A stretch of 13,426 bases of DNA from an uncultured Eubacteriales bacterium (GTDB lineage Bacteria; Bacillota; Clostridia; Oscillospirales; UBA644): positions 1 through 13,426 of the forward strand of contig CAKSQP010000032.1 in NCBI GenBank assembly GCA_934486965.1, in the 5' to 3' direction. Position numbers and translations under genes: made by a program. Shown here in pieces: positions 1-7,222 of the stretch (position 1 is its first letter; every line of letters begins with the position of its first letter). The notes beneath the pieces were generated by a model. It saw nothing but the letters and a program-made list of their open reading frames with translations, was not told the DNA's origin and made no database searches.

Positions 1-372
1 ATACTCAAAGGAATTTCTCCCGACATGACGGTTTCCGCTTTTCTTTCGAAAATAAAAGTTTCGGACGGAACGGTCGCAGTTGTCGGAAAAGCGGAAAATT
101 CGACCGTTGCAACAGGAGACGTCGTTGCAGTGTATAAACTTGACGGCAGTGAATATCAGAAATTTACCGTCGTAATAAAAGGCGATGCGTCGGGCGACGG
201 AAAAATAATGATAAACGATATTATAAAACTGCGTAATCATCTGCTCGGAACGGCAACTTTGTCGGGAGCATTTGCAACTGCCGCCGATGTATCGGGCGAC
301 GGGAAAATAATGATAAACGATATAATTTTAATAAGAAACCATTTGCTCGGAACTAAGACGATCGTTCAGTAA
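1..372 (+). CDS. Dockerin type I protein, C-terminal fragment (5' partial)
   Basis: This is the last 123 codons of a larger gene. The reading frame is open from base 1, so the start lies outside the window and the first in-window ATG (25) should not be taken as the true start. The fragment has about 60 residues of beta-rich sequence of a kind often found just before dockerins, then a type I dockerin with two calcium-binding repeats (184-249 and 286-351). Each repeat has the loop pattern D-x-S-x-D-G-K-I-x-I-N-D followed by a helix ending in NHLLG. Dockerins bind cohesins and dock secreted enzymes onto scaffold or cell-surface proteins. The catalytic or binding part of this protein is not visible, so its substrate is unknown. 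A gene encoding a cohesin follows after 11 bases, which suggests co-transcription and possibly a cognate pair (inference). Confidence 0.9.
   Translation: MLKGISPDMTVSAFLSKIKVSDGTVAVVGKAENSTVATGDVVAVYKLDGSEYQKFTVVIKGDASGDGKIMINDIIKLRNHLLGTATLSGAFATAADVSGDGKIMINDIILIRNHLLGTKTIVQ
184..351 (+). repeat. Duplicated dockerin calcium-binding repeat
   Basis: Two 66-base units (184-249 and 286-351) lie 102 bases apart inside the dockerin coding sequence. They encode almost the same 22 residues; the loop residues DGKIMIND are identical and differences sit mainly in the second residue and the following helix. At DNA level the loop-coding part is nearly identical. This is the normal internal duplication of a dockerin, but it is unusually well preserved here. 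Confidence 0.85.
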
Positions 373-383
373 CGGAGGACTTT

Positions 384-2231
384 ATGCTTAAAACTAATAT
401 TAAAAAATGTATATCAGCCGTTATAATAACGGTGCTTTTGACGGCTCTGCTATTTTCCGTAAACACTTTTGCGGCGGACGTGTCTTTTTTCGTAAGCAGT
501 CCGACTGTTACGGAAGGAAACAATGTCTCGGTAACGATTAAATCTTCTGTTGCGGTCGCAGGCGTTGATATGGTTATTCAATATGATACCGCAAGTCTTG
601 AATTTGTTTCATATTCAGGATCTTCTCCCAGCGTGTCAAGCGGGTCTGTTCATATTGTTGATTATAAAACTTCGGGAGCCTCAATATATTCGGAGACAAT
701 CGTATTTAAGCCGAAAAAGGTCGGGAGTTCGTCAGTAAAAATAACAGGTTGCACAGCAAGTACTAACGACGGCGATGATATGACCGTATCCCTTGGGTCG
801 GGAACCGTCACCGTAAAAGCGAAACCCGCGGCGTCTTCCGACGCGACTTTGAAATCTCTTTCGGTAAGCCCCGGAAAATTGTCTCCATCGTTTTCTTCTT
901 CGAGAACCGAATATGAAGTTTCGGTTGCGAACAGCGTTACAAGTATCGCGATTTCCGCAAAAACCAACCATTCTGCGGCAAAATATTCCGTTTCGGGAAA
1001 TACAAAACTTTCCGTCGGAAGCAATACCGTAAAAGTAAGAGTCGCCGCCGAAAACGGCTCCACAAAAACATATACTATCACTGTTAAAAGGGCGGAGGCG
1101 GCTGTCACTCCGACTCCCGAACCCGATAACCCCGACCCCTCGCCGACTCCCGATCAGGAAGAACCTCAGAAGATAACGGTCAAAACGTCCGACGGTAAAG
1201 AACTTACCGTTTCGGAATTCGACGATTCGTTAATTCCCGCAGGCTTTGAACGCACGGAAATTTCGATAGGGGAAGACAAAGTTCAGGCAATAACTCTGCC
1301 GCAGACCGACGATAATATCGCACTTTATCTTTCAGCCGACGGAGAAAACGGATTTTATTATTACGATGTTTCGACAGGAACGGTTTCTCCGATAAAAACC
1401 GTAAGCGGCAAGGCTTATAACTATACAGTTCTTAATGTTGCGGCAAATATGACGCCGCCCGACGGGTATGTCAGAGAATATATTACCGTCGGAGAAATAT
1501 CGTTTTACGGTTTTTCGCCCGCCGACAGAACCGTATCTCCCGAAACTTACGTCGTTTACGCCGCAAATTCGGACGGGAAAGCAGGATTTTATGTCTATGA
1601 TATTTCCGAGGGAACTTTCCAGCGTTACGGTATAGTTTCCGTCAAAAAAGATGAAACGCCTGTTGTTGATGAAGACCCGACGACCGAATATCCCGAATAT
1701 GCAAAGTGGATATTTTACGGTGTTTCGGGTGCGGCGGCAATCTTTCTGATTTTATTTATAATATTCCTTATTCTTTATATAAAAACAGGAAAATCGTATA
1801 AAAAACTGCTTGCGGCAAAACGCCGTGCGGCGGCGCGCAGACGGGAAAAAATGCTTCTTATGAAAGCGGAAGAGGAAAAGGCAAAAGAAGGGGAGCAGGA
1901 AACGATTTCCGAGACCTTACCCGATGAACTTCCCGCGGAATCCGAAGAGACGGATATTGAAGAACCGGAACAGCCCGTTTCCGAAGATGAGACCGAAGAA
2001 CCCGTTCAGACAGAGGAAATTTCCATTGAAGAACCTGCAACGAACGATGATTTCGGAATCGGACCTTTGAAATCGGACGATGACACCGATATAAGTTTCA
2101 TATTGGAAGACGACGACCTGCCGAAAAGAAAGAGCAGATCAAACAGGGAAAACCGCAAAGACGGGAAAGATGAGTTCGACGCGGAGATGATCGACCTTCT
2201 GTTCCCGCAGGAAGATCCCGACGATGAATAA
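384..2231 (+). CDS. Membrane-anchored cohesin-domain surface protein
   Basis: A predicted 615-residue surface protein that would hold dockerin-bearing proteins at the cell envelope. A signal peptide (about 1-30, basic start, hydrophobic core, NTFA before the likely cut) leads into a cohesin domain (about 32-145). A cadherin-like beta-sandwich follows (about 154-236, with the typical DATLKSLSVS entry and TYTITVKR exit), then a Pro/Asp/Glu linker (242-263). An unnamed extracellular region (about 264-430) contains two similar GFYYYD/GFYVYD-type stretches. A single membrane helix (about 442-466) is followed by a Lys/Arg-rich stop-transfer segment. The remaining ~140 residues form a very acidic cytoplasmic tail with repeated EEP motifs. 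No LPxTG sorting motif or SLH repeats are seen, so anchoring is by the helix. The start is supported by a GGAGG site 6 bases upstream. It lies 11 bases after the dockerin gene. The cohesin and anchor calls are firm; the tail's function is unknown. Confidence 0.85.
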   Translation: MLKTNIKKCISAVIITVLLTALLFSVNTFAADVSFFVSSPTVTEGNNVSVTIKSSVAVAGVDMVIQYDTASLEFVSYSGSSPSVSSGSVHIVDYKTSGASIYSETIVFKPKKVGSSSVKITGCTASTNDGDDMTVSLGSGTVTVKAKPAASSDATLKSLSVSPGKLSPSFSSSRTEYEVSVANSVTSIAISAKTNHSAAKYSVSGNTKLSVGSNTVKVRVAAENGSTKTYTITVKRAEAAVTPTPEPDNPDPSPTPDQEEPQKITVKTSDGKELTVSEFDDSLIPAGFERTEISIGEDKVQAITLPQTDDNIALYLSADGENGFYYYDVSTGTVSPIKTVSGKAYNYTVLNVAANMTPPDGYVREYITVGEISFYGFSPADRTVSPETYVVYAANSDGKAGFYVYDISEGTFQRYGIVSVKKDETPVVDEDPTTEYPEYAKWIFYGVSGAAAIFLILFIIFLILYIKTGKSYKKLLAAKRRAAARRREKMLLMKAEEEKAKEGEQETISETLPDELPAESEETDIEEPEQPVSEDETEEPVQTEEISIEEPATNDDFGIGPLKSDDDTDISFILEDDDLPKRKSRSNRENRKDGKDEFDAEMIDLLFPQEDPDDE

Positions 2232-2238
2232 AAAATAT

Positions 2239-2264
2239 GCCCCGTATGATTTTACATACGGGGC
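2239..2264. terminator. Bidirectional intrinsic terminator
   Basis: A perfect 10-bp inverted repeat (2239-2248 with 2255-2264, 6-base loop) is followed on the + strand by TGTTTTTTT and preceded by an A-rich run, which is a T-rich tract on the - strand. It sits 7 bases after the cohesin gene stop and 11 bases beyond the galU-like gene stop, so it can end both converging transcripts. Confidence 0.92.
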
Positions 2265-2275
2265 TGTTTTTTTGA

Positions 2276-3145
2276 TTAAAGAGTTTTTACATATTCTTTC
2301 AGATATGCTTTGAAATCTTCGCCGATTTCGGGGTGTGCGACCGCTCTTTCGACCTGAGCCTGCATAACGCTGAGTTTGTTTCCCATATCGTAGCGTTTTC
2401 CTTCAAAGTCGACCGCTATCATTCCGTCGGTCTGCGCAAGTGTTTTCATCGCGTCGGTAAGTTGAAGTTCTCCGTGCGAAAGAGGGGTTTTGTCGAGAAT
2501 ATCATATATTTTCGACGGGAGAACTATTCTTCCGAGTATCGTGAAAAGGGAAATGATCTCTTCGTCCTTCGGCTTTTCTATCATATCGGTAAGTTCATAA
2601 AGATTTTTCTCAAGGTGTTCGACTTTCATCGTCGAATACTGGCGGATAAGTTCCCGTGAAACCTCCTGAACGCCCGCAATACCTTTTCCGTATTTTTCAT
2701 ATATGTCCATAAGCTGTTTTGTGACGGGATATTTGTCGTTTATTATAACGTCGTCACCGTACATTACAACAAACGGTTCGTCGCCAGTGAAGTTTCTCGC
2801 CATTCTTACTGCATCGCCGGTTCCCGTAATATCTTTCTGTCTGACATACATAATGTTTGCCATGTCGGATATTCTTTTGACCTCGTTATATGCCGCGGTC
2901 TTTCCGCCTTTGAGAAGTCTTTCTTCAAGTTCGGGCGCGTTATCAAAATGATCTTCTATAAGAGTTTTTCCTCTTGAAATAACAATGAGGATATCCTTGA
3001 TTCCGCTTTTTACGAGTTCTTCGATGTGGTGCTGAAGTGCCGGCTTGTCAACTATCGGGTACAGTTCCTTCGGTATGGCTTTCGTTGCAGGAAGCATTCT
3101 TGTTCCGAGTCCTGCCGCCAGAATAACAGCCTTTTTGATCTCCAT
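2276..3145 (-). CDS. galU: UTP-glucose-1-phosphate uridylyltransferase (GalU family)
   Basis: Predicted cytoplasmic enzyme of 289 residues, normal for GalU/GtaB, making UDP-glucose from UTP and glucose-1-phosphate. UDP-glucose is the co-substrate for the GalT encoded just upstream and a precursor for envelope glycans. The nucleotide-binding signature AAGLGTRMLPATKA is at residues 10-23, followed by PKELYPIVDKPALQ. The metal-site GDD in VVMYGDDV, the GELQLTDAM segment and KRYDMGNK near residues 250-257 also fit the family. One variant: the usual GLGHA motif reads GTGDA here, which may mark a clostridial subgroup. A GGGAGG site stands 9 bases before the ATG. It is the last gene of the - strand operon, 18 bases after galT, and ends at the shared terminator. 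A related sugar-1-phosphate nucleotidyltransferase specificity cannot be excluded. Confidence 0.9.
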   Translation of the reverse strand: MEIKKAVILAAGLGTRMLPATKAIPKELYPIVDKPALQHHIEELVKSGIKDILIVISRGKTLIEDHFDNAPELEERLLKGGKTAAYNEVKRISDMANIMYVRQKDITGTGDAVRMARNFTGDEPFVVMYGDDVIINDKYPVTKQLMDIYEKYGKGIAGVQEVSRELIRQYSTMKVEHLEKNLYELTDMIEKPKDEEIISLFTILGRIVLPSKIYDILDKTPLSHGELQLTDAMKTLAQTDGMIAVDFEGKRYDMGNKLSVMQAQVERAVAHPEIGEDFKAYLKEYVKTL

Positions 3146-3163
3146 TTTACTTTTCCTCCCGAA

Positions 3164-4696
3164 TCACATTCGCTTAAGGCCGAGACCTTCCGTCATAAAC
3201 CTGTTGAATGCGTTCTGTCCTTTTTCGTTATTTTTGAAAACTGCAGTATATTCAAGTATTTGCTCGCAAATACCGTTTACCTTCATTGTGACCGCTTTTG
3301 CGGCTTCTTCTTTTGAGAGAGACGAACCGTGTTCGGAAATGAGTTCCGAGATCATTTGGCGGTGTTTGAAAACAGACGAAGTTTCGTCCGAAAGAGACTT
3401 GTCGTCCGCTTTTCTTTTCCCCGTGAGGAATTCTTCGACTTCTTCAAGTTCTTTCTTGAGTCTTCCGGGAAGAATGAAGAGTCCCATTACTTCAATTATG
3501 CCGATACCTTCTTTTTTGATGTTGTGAAGTCTTTCCTCGGGGTGGAATATCCCGTAAGGACGGCGCTCGTCGGTCCTGTTGTTACGGAGTATCATATCCA
3601 TGATATAAACGCCGTTTTCTTTTCTTGCTATCGGGGTTATCGCGTTGTGTTCGGCGGTCGTCTTTGCAATTATTTCAACGCTTTCGTCCGACCAGTTTTT
3701 CCATGCGGAAAGCACTTTTGTCGCCGCAGCGTGAACTTTTTCTTCGGATCTTCCCGAAACTCTGACGACGCTGTTATACCAGTTTACAATTTCGATTTTG
3801 ACTTCGGGGAAGTCCTCCGACGAATATTCGGCGCGCGTTCCGACGTCGAACATCGGAAGCACCTTTCCGCCGCCCTGGTAGTGGTCGTGAGTGAGTATCG
3901 AACCTCCGACGATAGGCAATGCGGCGTTTGAACCGAGAAAATAGTGAGGGTATTTATCGGTGAATTCGAGAAGTCTTTTGAGGGACGCCTCGCAGACGGT
4001 CATCGGTCTGTGTTCATCAGAAAAAACAATAATGTGCTTGGTGTAATACTGATAAGGCGAGAACTGAAGATGCCAACTTTCGTTTGTCAACGTGACGGGG
4101 ACAAAGCGCAGGGTCTGTCTTGCAGGGTGATTGAGGTTTCCTGCATAGCCGAGGTTCGAGGGGCAGAGCATACAAGCGGGATATCCGCTTTTTGGCTGTT
4201 TTAACGCAAGCGCGATCTGTTTCGGGTCTTTTTCGGGTTTTGAAAGATTGATGGTGATTTCAATATCGCCGAATTTCCCGTTGTGCCTCCATTTGATATT
4301 TTTATTTATGTCGCACATACGGAGATAATCGTTGTTTTTTGAGAGTTCGTAAAGCCAATCGGTCGCGGCTTCAACGCCCGATTCTTCTCTGATCTTTTCG
4401 AATTCCGCGATGACAGCCGACGGCATCGGGGTTACAAGTCCCATCATTTTGGTTTCGAAAAGCAGTCTTTCTTCGGGAGTCGTTATTCCGTTTTCGACCG
4501 CATAGTCGACGAGGACGTCTATAACTTCCGTCTGAACGTCGGAGTATTCGGGAGTTTCCGTCGCGGGCGAGGGAAGCGAAAGCAGGTCAAGAAGCGCGTT
4601 CAGAATATAGGTCCTGTCTTCCGCCTTGAGCGAAAGTGTGTTTTCTGCGTGTTTTAAGAGTTGGTTTACTGCGATTTGTGCTCTTTCCGTTGTCAT
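3164..4696 (-). CDS. galT: UDP-glucose--hexose-1-phosphate uridylyltransferase, class II GalT
   Basis: Predicted 510-residue Leloir-pathway enzyme that exchanges UMP between UDP-glucose and galactose-1-phosphate. Its length and sequence match the class II GalT family of Firmicutes rather than the ~350-residue class I enzyme. Supporting segments are the N-terminal helical region, the YPACMLCPSNLGY motif, LNHPARQTLRFVPV, and ILTHDHYQGG. The HxH in the last motif (His270 and His272) corresponds to the active-site histidine motif of the superfamily. I chose the ATG at 4696; an in-frame TTG directly before it (4699) is possible but rarer. An AGGAG site lies about 9 bases before the ATG. Neighbours are galU (18 bases downstream) and the DUF2344 gene (19 bases upstream), so it is part of one operon. 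No galK or galE is visible in this window. Confidence 0.94.
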   Translation of the reverse strand: MTTERAQIAVNQLLKHAENTLSLKAEDRTYILNALLDLLSLPSPATETPEYSDVQTEVIDVLVDYAVENGITTPEERLLFETKMMGLVTPMPSAVIAEFEKIREESGVEAATDWLYELSKNNDYLRMCDINKNIKWRHNGKFGDIEITINLSKPEKDPKQIALALKQPKSGYPACMLCPSNLGYAGNLNHPARQTLRFVPVTLTNESWHLQFSPYQYYTKHIIVFSDEHRPMTVCEASLKRLLEFTDKYPHYFLGSNAALPIVGGSILTHDHYQGGGKVLPMFDVGTRAEYSSEDFPEVKIEIVNWYNSVVRVSGRSEEKVHAAATKVLSAWKNWSDESVEIIAKTTAEHNAITPIARKENGVYIMDMILRNNRTDERRPYGIFHPEERLHNIKKEGIGIIEVMGLFILPGRLKKELEEVEEFLTGKRKADDKSLSDETSSVFKHRQMISELISEHGSSLSKEEAAKAVTMKVNGICEQILEYTAVFKNNEKGQNAFNRFMTEGLGLKRM

Positions 4697-4715
4697 CAAT
4701 ATCTTCTCCTTGAAT

Positions 4716-5342
4716 TTATTTGAACAGTGTGAGGTCTTTTTTGAAAAATTTTTCTCTGGTTATGAAATATCCCGTATCGTTGCCGCAAAGTTCTCTGAAT
4801 GCCGTGATCACAAGGAGCGGTTTTATTGCTCTTTCATTTCCGGCAGGAAGAGTTAATGTGACTTTGCCGTTTTCTTTTTTTATGTTTTTCATTTCCCCGC
4901 GCAGGTCTATCTCTTCTTCGCTGCGTTTTGTTTTTCTTATTACGGGAATTCTGTCTCTGTCGAAAAATTTTTCAAAATCAGATGAAAATTCGCTGTCCAC
5001 CGAAAAAGTGTATTCGGCGAACGCAATATCGTTGAGAGTTGTGTCGGTTTCGTAGACGTCTGTCACTCCGAGGTCTTCCGGAAGCGCTTTCAGAAGTCTT
5101 TCTTTTATTTCCTCGACCGCCATTCGGTTCTCTGCGTCGGGTTTGATATCGAACATTTCGGTAACGCTGTTTACTCCGACGGGCAGGGGAGAGGCGAAAC
5201 ACAGATACGGGTGAGGGTTGAATCCCTCTGTATACCAAAGCGGGATCTGCGCCCTTGTCAGAGCCCTCTGCATGGTCCTTTGCAGATCGAGGTGCGAAAT
5301 ATACCGAAGATAACCTGTTTTTCTGAAAACTATTCTTATCAT
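4716..5342 (-). CDS. Radical SAM-linked protein (DUF2344, TIGR03936 family)
   Basis: A 208-residue protein of the DUF2344/TIGR03936 family, whose members are found beside or fused to a TIGR03960 radical SAM protein. Its biochemical role is not established. Recognisable family motifs are the N-terminal VFRKTGYLRYISHLDLQR (residues 5-22) and YTEGFNPHPYLCFASPLPVG (37-56), both near-consensus. The open frame extends further upstream, but I place the start at 5342. That ATG overlaps the TGA of the preceding gene by 4 bases (ATGA), matches the conserved family N-terminus, and has a GGGGGA site about 10 bases before it. The overlap implies translational coupling, so the two products are probably needed together. 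The C-terminal half (EEEIDLRGEMKNIK and after) is less conserved but collinear with the family. Confidence 0.9.
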   Translation of the reverse strand: MIRIVFRKTGYLRYISHLDLQRTMQRALTRAQIPLWYTEGFNPHPYLCFASPLPVGVNSVTEMFDIKPDAENRMAVEEIKERLLKALPEDLGVTDVYETDTTLNDIAFAEYTFSVDSEFSSDFEKFFDRDRIPVIRKTKRSEEEIDLRGEMKNIKKENGKVTLTLPAGNERAIKPLLVITAFRELCGNDTGYFITREKFFKKDLTLFK

Positions 5343-7099
5343 TTGCAGACGTCCCCCTTGCATATACGTGTAATTCCGCAGCCTGCACATTTGATCTTAC
5401 AGGAGGGAGTAGTCTGTCCGGCGTATGCTTTTTCTCTTTCTTTTTTGAAAAATGCTTTCGTAACGCCGATATCTATGACTTCCCACGGGAGGACTGCATC
5501 AATATCTCTTTTTCCGGTGTATTCCTCTGCGGTAAGTCCGTTTTCTGCAAGACATTCGAGCCATCTTTCATAGTTGAAATGCTCGTCCCACGCTTCGAGT
5601 TTTGAACCCTTTTCATGAGCGGAGAGCAGTACCTTTCCGAGTCTTCTGTCGCCTCTTGCAAAGACACCCTCTATAACGCTTGTTTTACCCTCGTGATAGT
5701 TGAGTTTTATTTTTCTTGAGGTTATAAGGCTCTTGAGGTACATCTGTTTTCTGTGTATTTCTTCAAGAGATATCTGTTCTTCCCACTGGAACGGCGTGAA
5801 CGGTTTCGGAACGAAAGTCGAAAGGCTTATCGTTACGTTTACGCCTTTACCTTTCGGTTTGTTCGGCAGAGAATAGTAAATGTCGACTATCTTCTGTGCG
5901 GTATCCGCAATTCCCTTGATATCTTCGTCGGTTTCGGTCGGGAGTCCTATCATAAAATAGAGTTTTACCGACGAACAGCCGCCTTCAAAAGCAATTTTAC
6001 AGGTTCTTTCGATCTCTTCTTCGGTTACGTTTTTGTTTATTACGTCGCGGAGTCTCTGCGTTCCCGCTTCGGGAGCAAAAGTCAGCCCGCTTTTTCTTGT
6101 TTCCTGAATTTTCGAGAGAAGTTCTTTTGAAAAGTTGTCAACTCTGAGAGACGGTACCGCAAGGTTTATTCTGCGCGGTTTGCAATATTCGAGAAGTCCG
6201 TCGCAGAGTTTCGGAAGTTCTTCATAGTCGCTTGTCGAAAGAGATGTTAATGAAATTTCTTCATACCCTGTGTTTTCGGCAAGGGTTATCGCCTGTTTTA
6301 TGAGTGTTTCGGGCTTTTTCTGTCTGAAAGGCCTGTAAATAAAGCCTGCCTGACAAAAACGGCAGCCGCGGACGCAGCCACGCATTATCTCAAGCATTAT
6401 CCTGTCGTGAACGGCTCCTGCATAAGGTACGACGAAATTCGACGGGTAACTTACGCTGTCGAGGTCGTCCATCTTAAGCATCTGAACGGGAGCGTTATTT
6501 CTTGACGGAACGTATACGCCTTTTATTTTTGCCGCTTCATCAAGAAATTTTTCGCGGTCTTTTCCGCAGGTCTTGAAAAGTTCGGCAAGTTCGACGAGAT
6601 TGTTTTCGCCCTCGCCTATAGAAAAGAGGTCGAAAAAGTCTGCAAAGGGTTCGGGATTGCAGGTGCACGGACCTCCTCCGACAATTATCGGGTCTCCCTG
6701 CTTTCTGTCTTTCGCAAGAAGCGGAACTTCTGCGAGGGAAAGCATTTCGAGAATTGTCGAATAACACATCTCGTACTGTATAGTAAAGCCTATAAAATCG
6801 AAATCTTTTATACTGTCCTTGCTTTCGAGCGCAAAAAGAGGAATATTGTTTTTCTTCATTTCCTCTTCCATATCGTCGTTTGGCATAAAAATTCTTTCGC
6901 ACCATATATCGGGAACTTTATTTAAGCAGTCGTAAAGAATTTTTATTCCGAGATGGGACATTCCTATTTCATACAGGTCTGGAAAACAGAATGCAAAACG
7001 GACGTTGACGTCTTTTTTGTCTTTTACTACGGCTCCGTATTCTCCGCCGCTGTACCATGTCGGTTTCTGTACGTTATATAGTATCTGTTCAAGTTCCAT
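5339..7099 (-). CDS. B12-binding-domain radical SAM protein (TIGR03960 family)
   Basis: A 586-residue predicted iron-sulfur enzyme of the TIGR03960 family, reaction unknown. The N-terminal part (about 30-200) resembles a cobalamin-binding Rossmann domain, with FPDLYEIGMSHLG and IIVGGGPCTCNPEPFADFFD. The radical SAM core (about 230-470) has the CxxxCxxC triad at Cys242, Cys246 and Cys249 that would bind a 4Fe-4S cluster and SAM. It also has the GLTFAPEAGTQRLRDVINK and YFMIGLPTETDED segments typical of the B12-radical SAM group. The C-terminal tail has five further cysteines (567, 571, 574, 580, 585), which could bind a second cluster or metal. It is the first gene of the - strand operon, directly behind a consensus promoter, and overlaps its DUF2344 partner by 4 bases. 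A GAAGGA site precedes the ATG at a somewhat long spacing. Confidence 0.92.
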   Translation of the reverse strand: MELEQILYNVQKPTWYSGGEYGAVVKDKKDVNVRFAFCFPDLYEIGMSHLGIKILYDCLNKVPDIWCERIFMPNDDMEEEMKKNNIPLFALESKDSIKDFDFIGFTIQYEMCYSTILEMLSLAEVPLLAKDRKQGDPIIVGGGPCTCNPEPFADFFDLFSIGEGENNLVELAELFKTCGKDREKFLDEAAKIKGVYVPSRNNAPVQMLKMDDLDSVSYPSNFVVPYAGAVHDRIMLEIMRGCVRGCRFCQAGFIYRPFRQKKPETLIKQAITLAENTGYEEISLTSLSTSDYEELPKLCDGLLEYCKPRRINLAVPSLRVDNFSKELLSKIQETRKSGLTFAPEAGTQRLRDVINKNVTEEEIERTCKIAFEGGCSSVKLYFMIGLPTETDEDIKGIADTAQKIVDIYYSLPNKPKGKGVNVTISLSTFVPKPFTPFQWEEQISLEEIHRKQMYLKSLITSRKIKLNYHEGKTSVIEGVFARGDRRLGKVLLSAHEKGSKLEAWDEHFNYERWLECLAENGLTAEEYTGKRDIDAVLPWEVIDIGVTKAFFKKEREKAYAGQTTPSCKIKCAGCGITRICKGDVCK

Positions 7100-7133
7100 T
7101 TACATACTGTTCCTTCATATAATAATCTAATAT

Positions 7134-7162
7134 ATTATACTTCATATATGCGGCAATGTCAA
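7134..7162 (-). promoter_or_regulatory. Sigma-A promoter of the radical SAM-galT-galU operon
   Basis: On the - strand a perfect -35 TTGACA (7157-7162) and a perfect -10 TATAAT (7134-7139) are separated by exactly 17 bases. Transcription should begin near 7127, giving a leader of roughly 28 bases before the ATG at 7099. A/T tracts (7171-7190) lie upstream of the -35 box and could act as an UP-like element. Confidence 0.88.
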
Positions 7163-7183
7163 GGGCAGAGTCTTTTTTTTGTC

Positions 7184-7214
7184 AAAAAAAGAGGGGGAAA
7201 ATCATTTTTCCCCC
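7184..7214 (-). terminator. Intrinsic terminator of the cysteine-rich protein gene
   Basis: Read on the - strand, a 9-bp stem (7214-7206 with 7201-7193, 4-base loop) with five G-C pairs is followed two bases later by seven T residues (7190-7184). It begins 9 bases after the stop of the upstream gene and ends just before the next promoter, so it insulates the two - strand units. Confidence 0.88.
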
Positions 7215-7222
7215 GAAAGTGT

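Noticed and set aside
184..351. Direct repeats that might be a CRISPR or satellite array
   Set aside because: There are only two units, in frame, and they encode the paired calcium loops of a dockerin.
3329..3931. A 200-codon + strand open frame opposite galT
   Set aside because: The translated sequence is low in family-like motifs and lies wholly inside the well-supported galT gene on the other strand.
4697..4699. TTG as the galT start codon
   Set aside because: The adjoining ATG has acceptable spacing to the AGGAG site and is the more common start; the difference is one residue.
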